From the NCBI RefSeq assembly GCF_041431415.1, contig NZ_CP107845.1, positions 682,001-746,000 of the forward strand: a DNA stretch of 64,000 nucleotides, written 5' to 3'. The notes beneath the pieces were generated by a model. That model worked only from the letters and a program-made list of their open reading frames with translations. It made no database searches and was not told where the DNA came from. Below are positions 8,208 through 16,000 of this stretch, in pieces. The stretch's first letter is position 1. Every line of letters starts with the position of its first letter. The position numbers and the translations under genes were made by a program. Source of the DNA: Streptomyces sp. NBC_00513 (GTDB lineage Bacteria > Actinomycetota > Actinomycetes > Streptomycetales > Streptomycetaceae).

Positions 8208-8489
8208 ATGCCGAACACGATGACGAACACCGCACCCGACGGCGCCACTTCGGCGCTGACCGTCCTCCTGCCACTCGTCACGGTCGTACCCGCGCTCACG
8301 GCGATGTTCGCCGATCGCCTCAGCACCCCCGCGACCGTGGTCCTGATCGCGTTCGACCTCGCCCTGGTCGCCGTCACGGCCGGATGCTTCGCCCGCTCGG
8401 CCGCGGCCCGACGAGCCGCGACCGAGCGCGCACGCCGCGACGAGGACGTGCTGGACGCGCTCGACCACCGTCCCGGGAAGCGACTTTGA
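8208..8489 (+). CDS. Small two-span membrane protein
   Basis: 93 residues. Two hydrophobic helices (SALTVLLPLVTVVPALTAMF and ATVVLIAFDLALVAVTAGCF) form a hairpin, followed by a basic Ala/Arg-rich helix (RSAAARRAATERARRDEDVL) that is probably cytoplasmic. Function unknown. Its TGA stop overlaps the TTG start of the next gene (TTGA), so the two are likely translationally coupled. No good Shine-Dalgarno precedes ATG 8208. Confidence 0.65.
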   Translation: MPNTMTNTAPDGATSALTVLLPLVTVVPALTAMFADRLSTPATVVLIAFDLALVAVTAGCFARSAAARRAATERARRDEDVLDALDHRPGKRL

Positions 8490-9091
8490 GCGGCGAGCAG
8501 TTGCTCGGCCCGCAGGAGGCCGCCAGGATCCGCGAGGGCATCGCCGCGGCCGTGCTGGGTGTATCCGACGACCTGGCCGATTCCCTCGAACACGATGCCG
8601 CGGGCTACCTGCGGCTGGTCGACGCCTCGCGCGTCGGCGCAGAGGAGGCCGGCCGGTTGCTGCGCGAGGCCGTCCAGGGCGCCAGGGCGGCAGGCCACAG
8701 CTGGGACACCGTGGGCCGCGTCCTGGGGGTGAGCCGCCAAGCCGCGCAACAGCGGTTCGCGAACAAGGACAAGGACGCCGCCCCGTCCGGGGCGTCGGGC
8801 AACCCCGACGCTCCCGAGCGACGGATCCTCACCCCCCTGACCGCGTTCAACGAGATGGCCGCACTCGCCGACGCCGGGCGCGACGGGTGGCACCTGGTCG
8901 GCTACGGCGCTTTCTTCCACGAGGTCGAGGCCTCCGACCACGCCTGGGAGCACTGCCGGGTGCCGGTGGTGTCCGGCGGACGCCACCGGCGACTGGAGGC
9001 CGACGGATGGATCGCGGTCGGCGAGGGCTGGTTCCCGTGGCGCTACTACAAGCGCCCACTGCCTCCCGCCGGGACCGACGACAAACACTGA
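8486..9091 (+). CDS. HTH-containing protein coupled to the membrane protein
   Basis: 201 residues from TTG 8486, overlapping the previous stop. N-terminal helical region, then an HTH-like segment, HSWDTVGRVLGVSRQAAQQRF (about residues 70-92), of a kind common in streptomycete proteins of unknown role. The C-terminal domain (about 115-195) has many aromatic residues: GYGAFFHEVEASDHAWEHC, GWFPWRYYKRPL. The start is uncertain, but an ATG further upstream in frame would overlap the membrane-protein gene completely. Possibly the regulator that reads the GTCAA-N7-TTGAC sites. Confidence 0.65.
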   Translation: MSGEQLLGPQEAARIREGIAAAVLGVSDDLADSLEHDAAGYLRLVDASRVGAEEAGRLLREAVQGARAAGHSWDTVGRVLGVSRQAAQQRFANKDKDAAPSGASGNPDAPERRILTPLTAFNEMAALADAGRDGWHLVGYGAFFHEVEASDHAWEHCRVPVVSGGRHRRLEADGWIAVGEGWFPWRYYKRPLPPAGTDDKH

Positions 9092-9164
9092 ACGCCCAAC
9101 AGCCGACACCCGACGCCCGGGCGACCGGCGCCCGCCAACCCGCGTCAGCCCCTCAGCCCTCAGG

Positions 9165-9170
9165 CCTAGG
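9165..9170. repeat. IS481 target-site duplication, left
   Basis: CCTAGG abutting the left inverted repeat; identical to 10225-10230 and of the NCTAGN type. Confidence 0.8.
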
Positions 9171-10224
9171 TGTATTGATCACGAGTGTTGTTGACACTCG
9201 GTAGGTCTTGAACATGGCGAAGACCTCCGGTGTGGTGGGAGCTGTCTAGGAACCCATTGCACGACGGAGGTCTTCATGTCCCACCGTAATGCCCGGCTGA
9301 CCGTCTTCGGTAGGCGCCTGCTGATCGAACGCGTCGTATCGGGCCGACCGGTCGCCCACGTGGCCGCCGAGATGGGCATATCGCGGGCCACCGCCCACAA
9401 GTGGATGCGACGGTGGCGGGCCGAAGGCGAGGCCGGGCTCCACGACCGCTCCAGCCGGCCCCGCACGAAGCCGCACCGGACCCCCGCCGACGTGGAGACG
9501 AGAGTCTGTGACCTGCGGCGGGCACGCAAACTGGGCCCCGCCCGCATCGGCCCGGTCCTGGGGCTGCCCGCCTCGACCGTCCACCGGATCCTGACCCGCC
9601 ACGGCATGCACCGCCTCGCGTTCATGGACCGTCCGACCGGCACTGTGATCCGCCGCTACGAACGCGACCACCCAGGCGAACTCATCCACGTGGACGTGAA
9701 GAAACTCGGCCGGATCCCCGACGGCGGCGGCCACAAGGTGCTGGGCCGCGACGCGGGCCGGCCGATCCGGGGGATGGGCTTCGACTACGTCCACTCCGCG
9801 GTCGACGACCACTCCCACCTCGCCTACAGCGAGATCCACAACGACGAGAAGGTCGCGACCTGCGCGGGTTTCCTCACCCGCGCGGCCGCGTTCTTCCACA
9901 GCCAGGGCATCACCCGCATCGAACGAGTCCTCACGGACAACGCGTGGGCCTACCGCAAGGGCCTGGCCTGGAAGAACGTCCTGGCCGAGCTCGGCGCCAG
10001 CGGCAAACTCACCCGTGCCTACCGGCCCCAGACCAACGGCAAGGTCGAACGCTTCAACCGCACCCTGCTGGACGAGTGGGCCTACCTGCGGCCCTACACC
10101 TCCAACCAGGAACGGACCGAAGCCCTGACAGACTTCCTCCACACCTACAACCACCACCGCTGCCACACCGCACTCGACGGCAACCCACCCATCAACCGTG
10201 TTAACAACCCTGCGGGTCAATACA
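9171..10224 (+). mobile_element. Complete IS481-family insertion sequence
   Basis: 1054-bp element. Terminal inverted repeats at 9171-9197 and 10198-10224 both start TGTATTGA and match at 21 of 27 positions. It is flanked by a 6-bp direct duplication CCTAGG (9165-9170 and 10225-10230). That fits the NCTAGN target known for IS481. It encodes one DDE transposase. Intact ends and ORF suggest a recent, possibly active insertion. Confidence 0.9.
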
Positions 10225-10229
10225 CCTAG
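9276..10229 (+). CDS. IS481-family transposase
   Basis: 317 residues. N-terminal HTH (VAHVAAEMGISRATAHKWMRRW, about 25-47), linker, then an rve integrase core with catalytic Asp140 (IHVDVKKL), Asp221 (LTDNAW) and Glu258 (GKVERFNR), the DDE spacing expected for the family. It catalyses cut-and-paste or copy transposition of this element. The ORF runs through the right inverted repeat, and its stop codon is supplied by the duplicated target CTAG. Confidence 0.95.
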   Translation: MSHRNARLTVFGRRLLIERVVSGRPVAHVAAEMGISRATAHKWMRRWRAEGEAGLHDRSSRPRTKPHRTPADVETRVCDLRRARKLGPARIGPVLGLPASTVHRILTRHGMHRLAFMDRPTGTVIRRYERDHPGELIHVDVKKLGRIPDGGGHKVLGRDAGRPIRGMGFDYVHSAVDDHSHLAYSEIHNDEKVATCAGFLTRAAAFFHSQGITRIERVLTDNAWAYRKGLAWKNVLAELGASGKLTRAYRPQTNGKVERFNRTLLDEWAYLRPYTSNQERTEALTDFLHTYNHHRCHTALDGNPPINRVNNPAGQYT

Positions 10230-10230
10230 G
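10225..10230. repeat. IS481 target-site duplication, right
   Basis: CCTAGG abutting the right inverted repeat. It contains the TAG stop codon of the transposase (10227-10229). Confidence 0.8.
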
Positions 10231-10286
10231 ACGTTTCCTGTGGATCATCCTCACCGGTCTTTGTGCAGCCTGGATACGGTGGCTGC

Positions 10287-10658
10287 ATGACGACGATCCT
10301 GCGGCACCCTCGGCCTGGATTCACGTGGGATTGGTGGGCGGTGGACGCTCACGGTTTCCTCGTGCACTTCAGCGATGGTCCTGCTCCGGAGCATCTGCTG
10401 GCGCATGTGGATCGTGTCGATGCCGCTGCTGCGTGGGCGGAAGAGAACTGTCCCGCGTGGTTCAACGCTGGTCCCCTGCCGCTTCACACCTTCAACTGCA
10501 ACGGCGAGCTGCCCACTTACCTGCGCAGCGGCGTTCCTGACTCCCCACTGCGGCTGTCCGACGCGCCAGCGGCCATCGCGAATGTGGCGGTCTTGGTTGA
10601 ACTGCACCGGGCAGTGGGAGACACCTGGACGGTTCACCTTGACGAAGGCTGGGTCTAG
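10287..10658 (+). CDS. Hypothetical protein trapped between two mobile elements
   Basis: 123 residues from ATG 10287 (MTTILRHPRPGFTWDWWAVD); GTG/TTG starts up to 10263 are possible. Trp-rich start, HFSDGPAPEHLLAHVD, then helical C-terminal half. I do not recognise it; the start loosely recalls small streptomycete proteins with a FDWFAVD motif. Codon use is less GC-biased than in neighbours (many T-ending codons), suggesting it came with the island. Its TAG stop forms part of the CTAG abutting the IS5-type element. Confidence 0.55.
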   Translation: MTTILRHPRPGFTWDWWAVDAHGFLVHFSDGPAPEHLLAHVDRVDAAAAWAEENCPAWFNAGPLPLHTFNCNGELPTYLRSGVPDSPLRLSDAPAAIANVAVLVELHRAVGDTWTVHLDEGWV

Positions 10659-11358
10659 GCAGCTCGACTGGCATCACCTTGCTGACCAGATGAAGATGGC
10701 GGCGAGGTGGAGTCCGGCGAGGTAGATGGTGGCGGTTTTGTCGTAGCGGGTGGGTGCGCCACGAGGCGCCATGGAATCGAGTGAGGTGAGAGACCTTCAC
10801 CACCGGGTTGTCGTAGCAATCCGGTTGAAGCTGGGGGCAGTTCGGTTCGGGGGATGCCGAGCCGAGCGGTAAGCAGCCCCGACAACGCCGGGACGGGTTG
10901 GTACTGCCAGACGATCCGGGTCCGGCTAGCGAGACAGGAAGGTGCACGCGAGAAATCAGTGCCTGACGCCCCGTAATTACGACACCGGCTCGAACCTGGC
11001 GGATCTGGGCCGGACGCAGTGCACGACCACCAGCGCTCTTCGGTGGTCGACTCCGAAGCCGACTCCATTCATCGGTGGGGAGGCCACGCCGAAAGTCTGC
11101 GGCGTAAGCGTGGCGATGCTGCCGGGGTAGAGCTGGGCACCTCACCTGTCGATCGATTTCGTGGTGAACGTGGGAACTGTCCGCGGTCGTCCCTGTATCG
11201 GACATCCAGTCCGGTCGGGGACAGGTCCATCGCCGGCTGATGGCCGTCGGGCAGGACGGAGGCTCCGTAGTACTCCGAGGCCGGGAAAGCCGGTCACATG
11301 GGGAAGGGGGCCAGCAAGTCGGCAGTAAGGAGACTGGAATGCCAGGAGGCTGTCGCCG

Positions 11359-12789
11359 GTGAATACCGACGAGCTGGAATGGGCCTTGATGAAGGCCGAA
11401 CGCCGGGTACTGGAGATCCAGACCAAGCTGCACCGTTGGGCTGTCGATGATTCTCATCGCAGGTTCGACGACCTGTTCAACCTCGTGGCCGATCCCGCCT
11501 TCCTGTTGGTGGCGTGGGACCGTGTCCGGGGAAACAAGGGTGCCCGCACGGCCGGAGTGGATGGGAAGACCGCCCGCTCCATCGAGGTCGGGCAAGGGGT
11601 CGAGACGTTTCTCGACAAGCTGCGGACCCAGATCAGAGACCGCAGCTTCTATCCGGTCCCTGTCCGCGAGCGGATGATTCCCAAGGCGAATGGCAAGCTT
11701 CGTCGTCTCGGGATTCCGACCGTGGCGGACCGAGTGGTCCAGGCGTCCTTGAAGCTGGTGCTGGAGCCGGTATTCGAAGCGGATTTCCTCCCGTGTTCTT
11801 ATGGGTTCCGCCCGAACCGCCGAGCCCACGATGCGATCGCCGAGAGTCGCTACCTCGCCAGCCACGGATACGAGTGGGTGGTGGAGGGCGACATCACGGC
11901 GTGCTTCGACGAGATCGCGCACCCGGCCCTCATGGAACGGGTGCGGAATCGAATCGGGGACAAGCGGGTGCTGTCCTTGGTGAAGGCGTTCTTGAAGTCC
12001 GGGATCTTGTCCCGTGACGGAGCTTTCACGGACACACGCACCGGGACCCCGCAGGGCGGGATCCTGTCGCCGCTGCTGGCCAACATCGCACTCTCGGTCC
12101 TGGACGAGCACATCGCCCAGGCCCCCGGAGGGCCAGATGGCACCTCCGAGGACCGGCGCAGGAGACGGCGCCGAGGATTGCCCAACTACCGGCTGGTCCG
12201 GTACGCGGACGACTTCCTCGTACTCGTCTTCGGGCGCCGCGAACATGCCGAGGAACTACGCGACGAGGTCGCAGAGGCATTGAAGTCGATGGGCCTTCGC
12301 CTGTCGGTGGAGAAGACAAAGATCACGCACATTGACGAGGGCCTTGATTTTCTCGGATGGCGCATCCAGCGCCACTGGAAACGGGGCACTGACCGGCAGT
12401 ACATCTACACCTATCCCGCACGGAAGTCAGTACGTTCCGTAACGGGCAAGGTGAAGGAACTGACCGGACGACAGAACGTCGGCCTGTCGCTGGAGTCCTT
12501 GCTCCACCGACTGAACTCGGTGTTGCGAGGATGGTGCGCGTATTTCCGTCCCGGAGTGTCGAACGTCGCTTTCTGTTACCTCAGCCACTACACGTGGATG
12601 AGGGTGACTAGATGGATCCGGCGCAAACATCCCGGAATCACTTGGAAGCAGCTCCGCCGACGTTATTACAGCGGCGGCTGGTGGCCTGTCACAGAGGAAG
12701 CGGAACTGCTCAACCCGGCAAAGGTAAGCACGACCAGATACCGATACCGGGGAAAACTCATTCCGTCTCCGTGGCCCACTACGGCATGA
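11359..12789 (+). CDS. ltrA: Group II intron reverse transcriptase/maturase
   Basis: 476-residue intron-encoded protein. RT motifs in order: RRLGIPTVADRVVQ, GFRPNRRAHDAI, GDITACFDEI (about 177-186), TPQGGILSPLLANI (230-243), catalytic YADD (282-285), KTKITHIDEGLDFLGWRI. A maturase (domain X) region follows (LLHRLNSVLRGWCAYFRPG...WIRRKHPGITWKQLRRRYY). The C-terminus ends soon after GGWWP, with no HNH/zinc-finger endonuclease, as in endonuclease-less (RmInt1-like) introns. It assists splicing and primes target DNA reverse transcription. GTG start. Confidence 0.93.
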   Translation: MNTDELEWALMKAERRVLEIQTKLHRWAVDDSHRRFDDLFNLVADPAFLLVAWDRVRGNKGARTAGVDGKTARSIEVGQGVETFLDKLRTQIRDRSFYPVPVRERMIPKANGKLRRLGIPTVADRVVQASLKLVLEPVFEADFLPCSYGFRPNRRAHDAIAESRYLASHGYEWVVEGDITACFDEIAHPALMERVRNRIGDKRVLSLVKAFLKSGILSRDGAFTDTRTGTPQGGILSPLLANIALSVLDEHIAQAPGGPDGTSEDRRRRRRRGLPNYRLVRYADDFLVLVFGRREHAEELRDEVAEALKSMGLRLSVEKTKITHIDEGLDFLGWRIQRHWKRGTDRQYIYTYPARKSVRSVTGKVKELTGRQNVGLSLESLLHRLNSVLRGWCAYFRPGVSNVAFCYLSHYTWMRVTRWIRRKHPGITWKQLRRRYYSGGWWPVTEEAELLNPAKVSTTRYRYRGKLIPSPWPTTA

Positions 12790-12821
12790 GGAACTGAACA
12801 CCCCGGAACGAGATTTGTGGA

Positions 12822-12855
12822 GAGCCCGGTGCCCGGAGACGGGCACGCCGGGTTC
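12822..12855 (+). ncRNA. Group II intron domain V
   Basis: 34-nt hairpin: arms GAGCCCGGTGCCCG and CGGGCACGCCGGGTTC around a GAGA loop. The 5' arm carries the AGC triad, and a 2-nt bulge (CG) sits in the 3' arm. This is the ribozyme's catalytic core, followed by domain VI with the branch-point A near GTCGACC. Confidence 0.9.
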
Positions 12856-13344
12856 GGGAGGCGGCTCGGGGAAACCCACTGGTGGAAACATCAGCAGGGC
12901 GCCCCGAGTCGACCTCACCCAGTCCGCGCCACTGCTTGAGCTTGTTGATGCACCGCTCGACCGTGTTGCGCTGCTTGTAGGCGTCGCGGTCGAAGGCAGG
13001 TGGTCTGCCGCCTCGGCTGCCGAGACGCTTGCGGTTGGCGGCCTGGTCGGCGGGCTGCGGGATCACGGCCCGGATCCCACGTCGGCGGAGATGGGTGCGG
13101 ATCGCGCGGGACGAGTACGCCTTGTCGGCCAGGACCACGTCTGGCGTGATCCTGGGCCGACCGAGCGGCCGGGGCACCCGCAAGCGGGCCATGACCTCGG
13201 AGAACGCGGGCGCGTCCCCGGCCTGTCCGGGCGTGAGCACGAAGGCCAGTGGCCGGCAGCGAATGTCGGCGGCGAGATGGATCTTGGTCGTCAGTCCGCC
13301 ACGGGAGCGTCCGAGGGCATGGTCGTCCGGCTCACCGACTGGAG

Positions 13345-13351
13345 CCCCTTT
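13345..13351 (-). other. Probable programmed -1 frameshift site A_AAG_GGG
   Basis: Minus strand reads A AAG GGG in the orfA frame. A -1 slip gives AAA GGG GCT and continues into orfB (KGAPVGEPDD). This is the classic slippery heptamer used by IS5/IS427-type elements to make the OrfAB transposase. Confidence 0.75.
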
Positions 13352-13740
13352 TGACGGGCCCCGGCGGCGTGCTGGTGCGCGCGGACGACGGTGGAGTCGA
13401 CCGCGATGACCCAATCGATGTCGCCCTCGGCGTCGGCCTGGGCGAGCAGGGTGGTGAAGACCCTCTCCCAGGTGCCGTTGGCCGCCCACATGCGCAGTCG
13501 GTTGTGGGCGGCCTTCCATGAACCGAAGTACTCGGGCAGGTCCATCCACGGTGTCCCAGTGCGGTACTTGAACGCAATCGCGTCGATCACCTGCCGGTGA
13601 TCACGCCACCGCCCACCCCGCCGAGGCGTCCGGTCCGGCAGCAACGGCTCGATCCGTGCCCATTGGGCGTCAGTCAACGACACACATCAACAAACGATCA
13701 GATGATCCGAAGGAAACGGCCTAGCCCTCAGCCCCGGTCC

Positions 13741-14892
13741 TCAGGCCCAGGCGTCGAGTGTGCCGAAGAAGGCGCGGACATCCGTCACGAAGGCCTCCGG
13801 CTGCTCCAGTGCGAGGAAGTTGCCTCCCTGTTCCAGCTCGGTCCAGTGGGTGACGTTGTGGTCCCGCTCGGCGAAGCGCCGGATGGCGATGTCGGTGTCC
13901 AGGACGACGGCCACACCGGTCGGGACGGTGCCGCGCGGCTTCGGGGCCCAGGCGCTCGGGTCGTGGGCCGACTCGTAGTACAGGTTCGCGGAGGAGCCCG
14001 CCGTACCGGTGAACCAGTACACGCTGATGTTGGTCAGCAGTCGATCGCGGCCCACGGCATCCTCGGGAAGCTCGGCCTCCGGGTCCGTCCACTCCTTGAA
14101 CTTCTCTGCGATCCAGGCGAGTTGGCCGACCGGCGAGTCGTGCAGTCCGTGGGCGAGGGTCTGTGGGCGGGTGGACTGGATGGCGTTGAAGCCCATCTTG
14201 TCCTGCTGGAAGTCCTCCAGTCGTGCCAGTCGCTCCCGCTCGGGCCCGGTCAACCCGTCACATTCGCCCGGCGCCCCCGAGGGGAAGGTGATCAGGCCGT
14301 TGACGTGGACGCCGATGACCCGGTCGGGCGCCCGACGCCCCATCTCCAGGGCGATCCAGGCCCCGCCGCCCGTCCCCTGAGTGCCGTAGGTGTCGTAGCC
14401 GAGCCGCGCCATCAGCTCGACGAACGCACCCGCGATACGGCCGGTGTTCCAGCCCGCCTCGCCGAGCGGGCCGGAGAAACCGGTGCCGGGCGTGGAGGTG
14501 ACGACGACGTGGAAGTCCCGGGTCAGCGGCGCGATGACGTCGACGAACTGCACGAACGAGCAGGGCCAGTCGTGTACCAGGAGCAGCGGAACGGCCGTCG
14601 GATTCTGCGAACGGACGTGCAGGAAGTGGATGTTCTGGCCGTCGATCTCGGTGGTGAACTGCGGGAACCCGTTGAGTTCCGCCTCCGCCTTCCGCCAGTC
14701 GAAGCCGTCGGCCCAGTAGGCGGCCAGTTCCTTGAGGTAAGCGGTCGGCACGCCCCGGCTCCAGCCGGTGCCGGGGATGTCGCCGGCCCAGCGCGTACGC
14801 GCCAACCGGGTGCGCAGGTCGTCGAGTTCCTCCTGCGCGACGTCGATACGGAAGGGACGGATCTGGGCGTCGGTGTTGCTGCTGGTCTCCAT
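13741..14892 (-). CDS. Epoxide hydrolase homologue lacking catalytic residues
   Basis: 383 residues with the epoxide-hydrolase N-terminal region (IRPFRIDVAQEELDDLRTRLARTRW, Trp-rich lid start) and an alpha/beta-hydrolase core. Three catalytic positions are altered. The oxyanion motif HGWP is HDWP (107-110). The nucleophile motif GGDWG is replaced by TGGGA, so the Asp near residue 175 is Gly. The catalytic His of GGHFAA is Asn358 (GGNFLA). The fold and length are otherwise intact (VPTGVAV, AERDHNVTHW). Likely a non-hydrolytic binding protein or decayed enzyme. It is divergent from a WYL regulator, which probably controls it. Confidence 0.85.
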   Translation of the reverse strand: METSSNTDAQIRPFRIDVAQEELDDLRTRLARTRWAGDIPGTGWSRGVPTAYLKELAAYWADGFDWRKAEAELNGFPQFTTEIDGQNIHFLHVRSQNPTAVPLLLVHDWPCSFVQFVDVIAPLTRDFHVVVTSTPGTGFSGPLGEAGWNTGRIAGAFVELMARLGYDTYGTQGTGGGAWIALEMGRRAPDRVIGVHVNGLITFPSGAPGECDGLTGPERERLARLEDFQQDKMGFNAIQSTRPQTLAHGLHDSPVGQLAWIAEKFKEWTDPEAELPEDAVGRDRLLTNISVYWFTGTAGSSANLYYESAHDPSAWAPKPRGTVPTGVAVVLDTDIAIRRFAERDHNVTHWTELEQGGNFLALEQPEAFVTDVRAFFGTLDAWA

Positions 14893-14913
14893 GGGCAAGA
14901 CAGTATTCTCAAT

Positions 14914-14934
14914 ATAGGCACGTCCCGTTCCTAT
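14914..14934. promoter_or_regulatory. Inverted repeat between epoxide-hydrolase-like and WYL genes
   Basis: ATAGG-N11-CCTAT inside an unusually AT-rich 64-bp divergent promoter region. Candidate operator for the WYL regulator and overlapping promoters. Confidence 0.4.
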
Positions 14935-14956
14935 TAAGACCTCAGGCTTGGGTTTC

Positions 14957-15925
14957 ATGCTCGACACTTCCGCACGTCTGCTGCGTCTGCTCTCCCTGCT
15001 GCAAACCCCCCGCGCCTGGCCGGGGTCCGAACTGGCCGAGCGCCTGGGGGTGAGCGGGCGCACCGTCCGCAATGACATCGACCGCCTGCGGGAACTCGGC
15101 TACCCCGTGGACGCCGCGCGCGGGGCCGCCGGCGGGTACCGGCTGGGTGCCGGAGCGGCGATGCCCCCGTTGCTGCTCGACGACGAGGAGGCGGTCGCGG
15201 TGACGATCGCGCTGCGCACCGCCGCGCGGGGCGCCGTCCCCGGCACCGAGGAGACCTCGCTCCGGGCACTGGCCAAGCTCGAACAGGTGCTGCCGTCGCG
15301 GCTTCGCCGACGGGTGCGGACGCTCCAGGCCTACACCGTGGCCGTGCCTGCCGACCGACCGGCCCCGGCGGTCTCCGCGGACGTGCTGACCGCCCTGGTG
15401 TCCGCCTGTCGCGACCGGGAACGACTGCGCTTCGACTATCTGGACCACGCCGGGTCGCCGACCCGGCGCGTCGTGGAGCCGCACCGGGCGGTGAACTGGG
15501 GGCGGCGCTGGTATCTCGTGGCGTGGGACGTGGAGCGGGAGGACTGGCGGACGTTCAGGGTCGACCGGATCCGGCCCCGCACCCCGACCGGGCCGCGATT
15601 CGCCCCGCGCGAGGTACCGGGTGGTGACTTCGCGGCGTACGTCTCCGGCCGCGTGTCGGGCGCGGCCTGGCGCCACCACGCGCGCGTGACCGTCCACGCG
15701 CCGGCGACGGCGGTGATCGAGCGGATCAACCCCGCGGTGGGCACGGTGGAGGCGATCGACGCCGACAGCTGCACCCTGGTCACCGGCGCCGACACGGTAC
15801 AGACCCTCGCCGTGCATCTGGGCATGCTCGACTTCGACTTCGACGTCACCGGGCCCGCGGAACTGGTCGCCCACCTGCGGCGGCTCGCGGGCCGCTACTC
15901 CCGCTCGACACCTGCGCCCCAGTGA
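14957..15925 (+). CDS. DeoR-like HTH / WYL-domain regulator
   Basis: 322 residues from ATG 14957 (TTG 14948 is possible). N-terminal winged helix: SARLLRLLSLLQTPRAWPGSELAERLGVSGRTVRNDIDRLRELGYPV. Then a WYL domain with the GRRWYLVAWDVEREDWRTFRVDRI core (about 175-200) and a C-terminal WCX region. WYL domains bind ligands or nucleic acids and control catabolic or defence genes. It starts 64 bp from the divergent epoxide-hydrolase-like gene with little room for a leader. A truncated paralogue lies at 56103-56768. Confidence 0.9.
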   Translation: MLDTSARLLRLLSLLQTPRAWPGSELAERLGVSGRTVRNDIDRLRELGYPVDAARGAAGGYRLGAGAAMPPLLLDDEEAVAVTIALRTAARGAVPGTEETSLRALAKLEQVLPSRLRRRVRTLQAYTVAVPADRPAPAVSADVLTALVSACRDRERLRFDYLDHAGSPTRRVVEPHRAVNWGRRWYLVAWDVEREDWRTFRVDRIRPRTPTGPRFAPREVPGGDFAAYVSGRVSGAAWRHHARVTVHAPATAVIERINPAVGTVEAIDADSCTLVTGADTVQTLAVHLGMLDFDFDVTGPAELVAHLRRLAGRYSRSTPAPQ

Positions 15926-15961
15926 ACGGACAGTCCCGGGGAGTTCCCGCGGTGCGCGGGT

Positions 15962-15998
15962 GACGGGCCCCGCGCGCGGAAGGGTGGCGGGGCCCGTC
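15962..15998. terminator. Bidirectional hairpin terminator
   Basis: GACGGGCCCCGC (15962-15973) pairs perfectly with GCGGGGCCCGTC (15987-15998) across a 13-nt loop, between the convergent WYL and GH114-like genes. Confidence 0.8.
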
Positions 15999-16000
15999 GG

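Larger units (their letters stand above)
10754..12918 (+). mobile_element. Full-length group II intron
   Basis: 2165-bp retroelement. The 5' end is GTGCGCC (consensus GUGYG) at 10754. A 34-nt domain V with GAGA tetraloop lies at 12822-12855 and a domain VI stem at about 12862-12910. The last bases are ...CAC, ending AY at 12918. The boundaries are confirmed by exon logic: joining 10753 to 12919 restores the transposase codons RGL-ATRYDK without gap. The reverse transcriptase/maturase sits between about 600 nt of 5' ribozyme and domain V. It is inserted antisense to the transposase gene. Confidence 0.92.
10674..13683 (-). pseudogene. IS5-family transposase (orfA/orfB) split by a group II intron
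   Basis: The GTG start at 13683 gives orfA (MSLTDAQWARIEPLLPDRTP...VDSTVVRAHQH). Frame changes at a slippery site to orfB (GGLTTKIHLAAD, VVLADKAYSS, NTVERCINKLKQWRGL). The coding sequence breaks at Leu (12919) and resumes at 10753 as ATRYDKTATIYLAGLH, ending at TGA 10674. With the intron removed and one -1 shift the ORF is exactly 282 codons. The DDE residues are in VDSTV, LADKAY and TVERC. Because the intron lies in the opposite orientation it cannot be spliced from the transposase mRNA, so the gene is inactive as it stands. Confidence 0.88.
10659..13720 (-). mobile_element. IS5-type insertion sequence interrupted by a group II intron
   Basis: Element bounded by CTAG at 10655-10658 and 13721-13724, with weak terminal inverted repeats (about 11 of 20 matches reading inward). 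Removing the 2165-bp intron leaves 897 bp, normal for the IS427-type branch of IS5. It carries a two-frame transposase on the minus strand. The exact ends are inferred from CTAG and the repeats and could be off by a few bases. Confidence 0.7.

Noticed and set aside
9276..13683. Island considered as a composite transposon mobilising the gene at 10287
   Set aside because: The two elements belong to different families with different ends, so they cannot act as matched flanks. Stacked independent insertions are simpler.
13291..13683. orfA of the IS5-type element as a separate functional gene
   Set aside because: It is the first half of a frameshifted transposase; the slippery heptamer and continuous similarity across the frames show it belongs with orfB.
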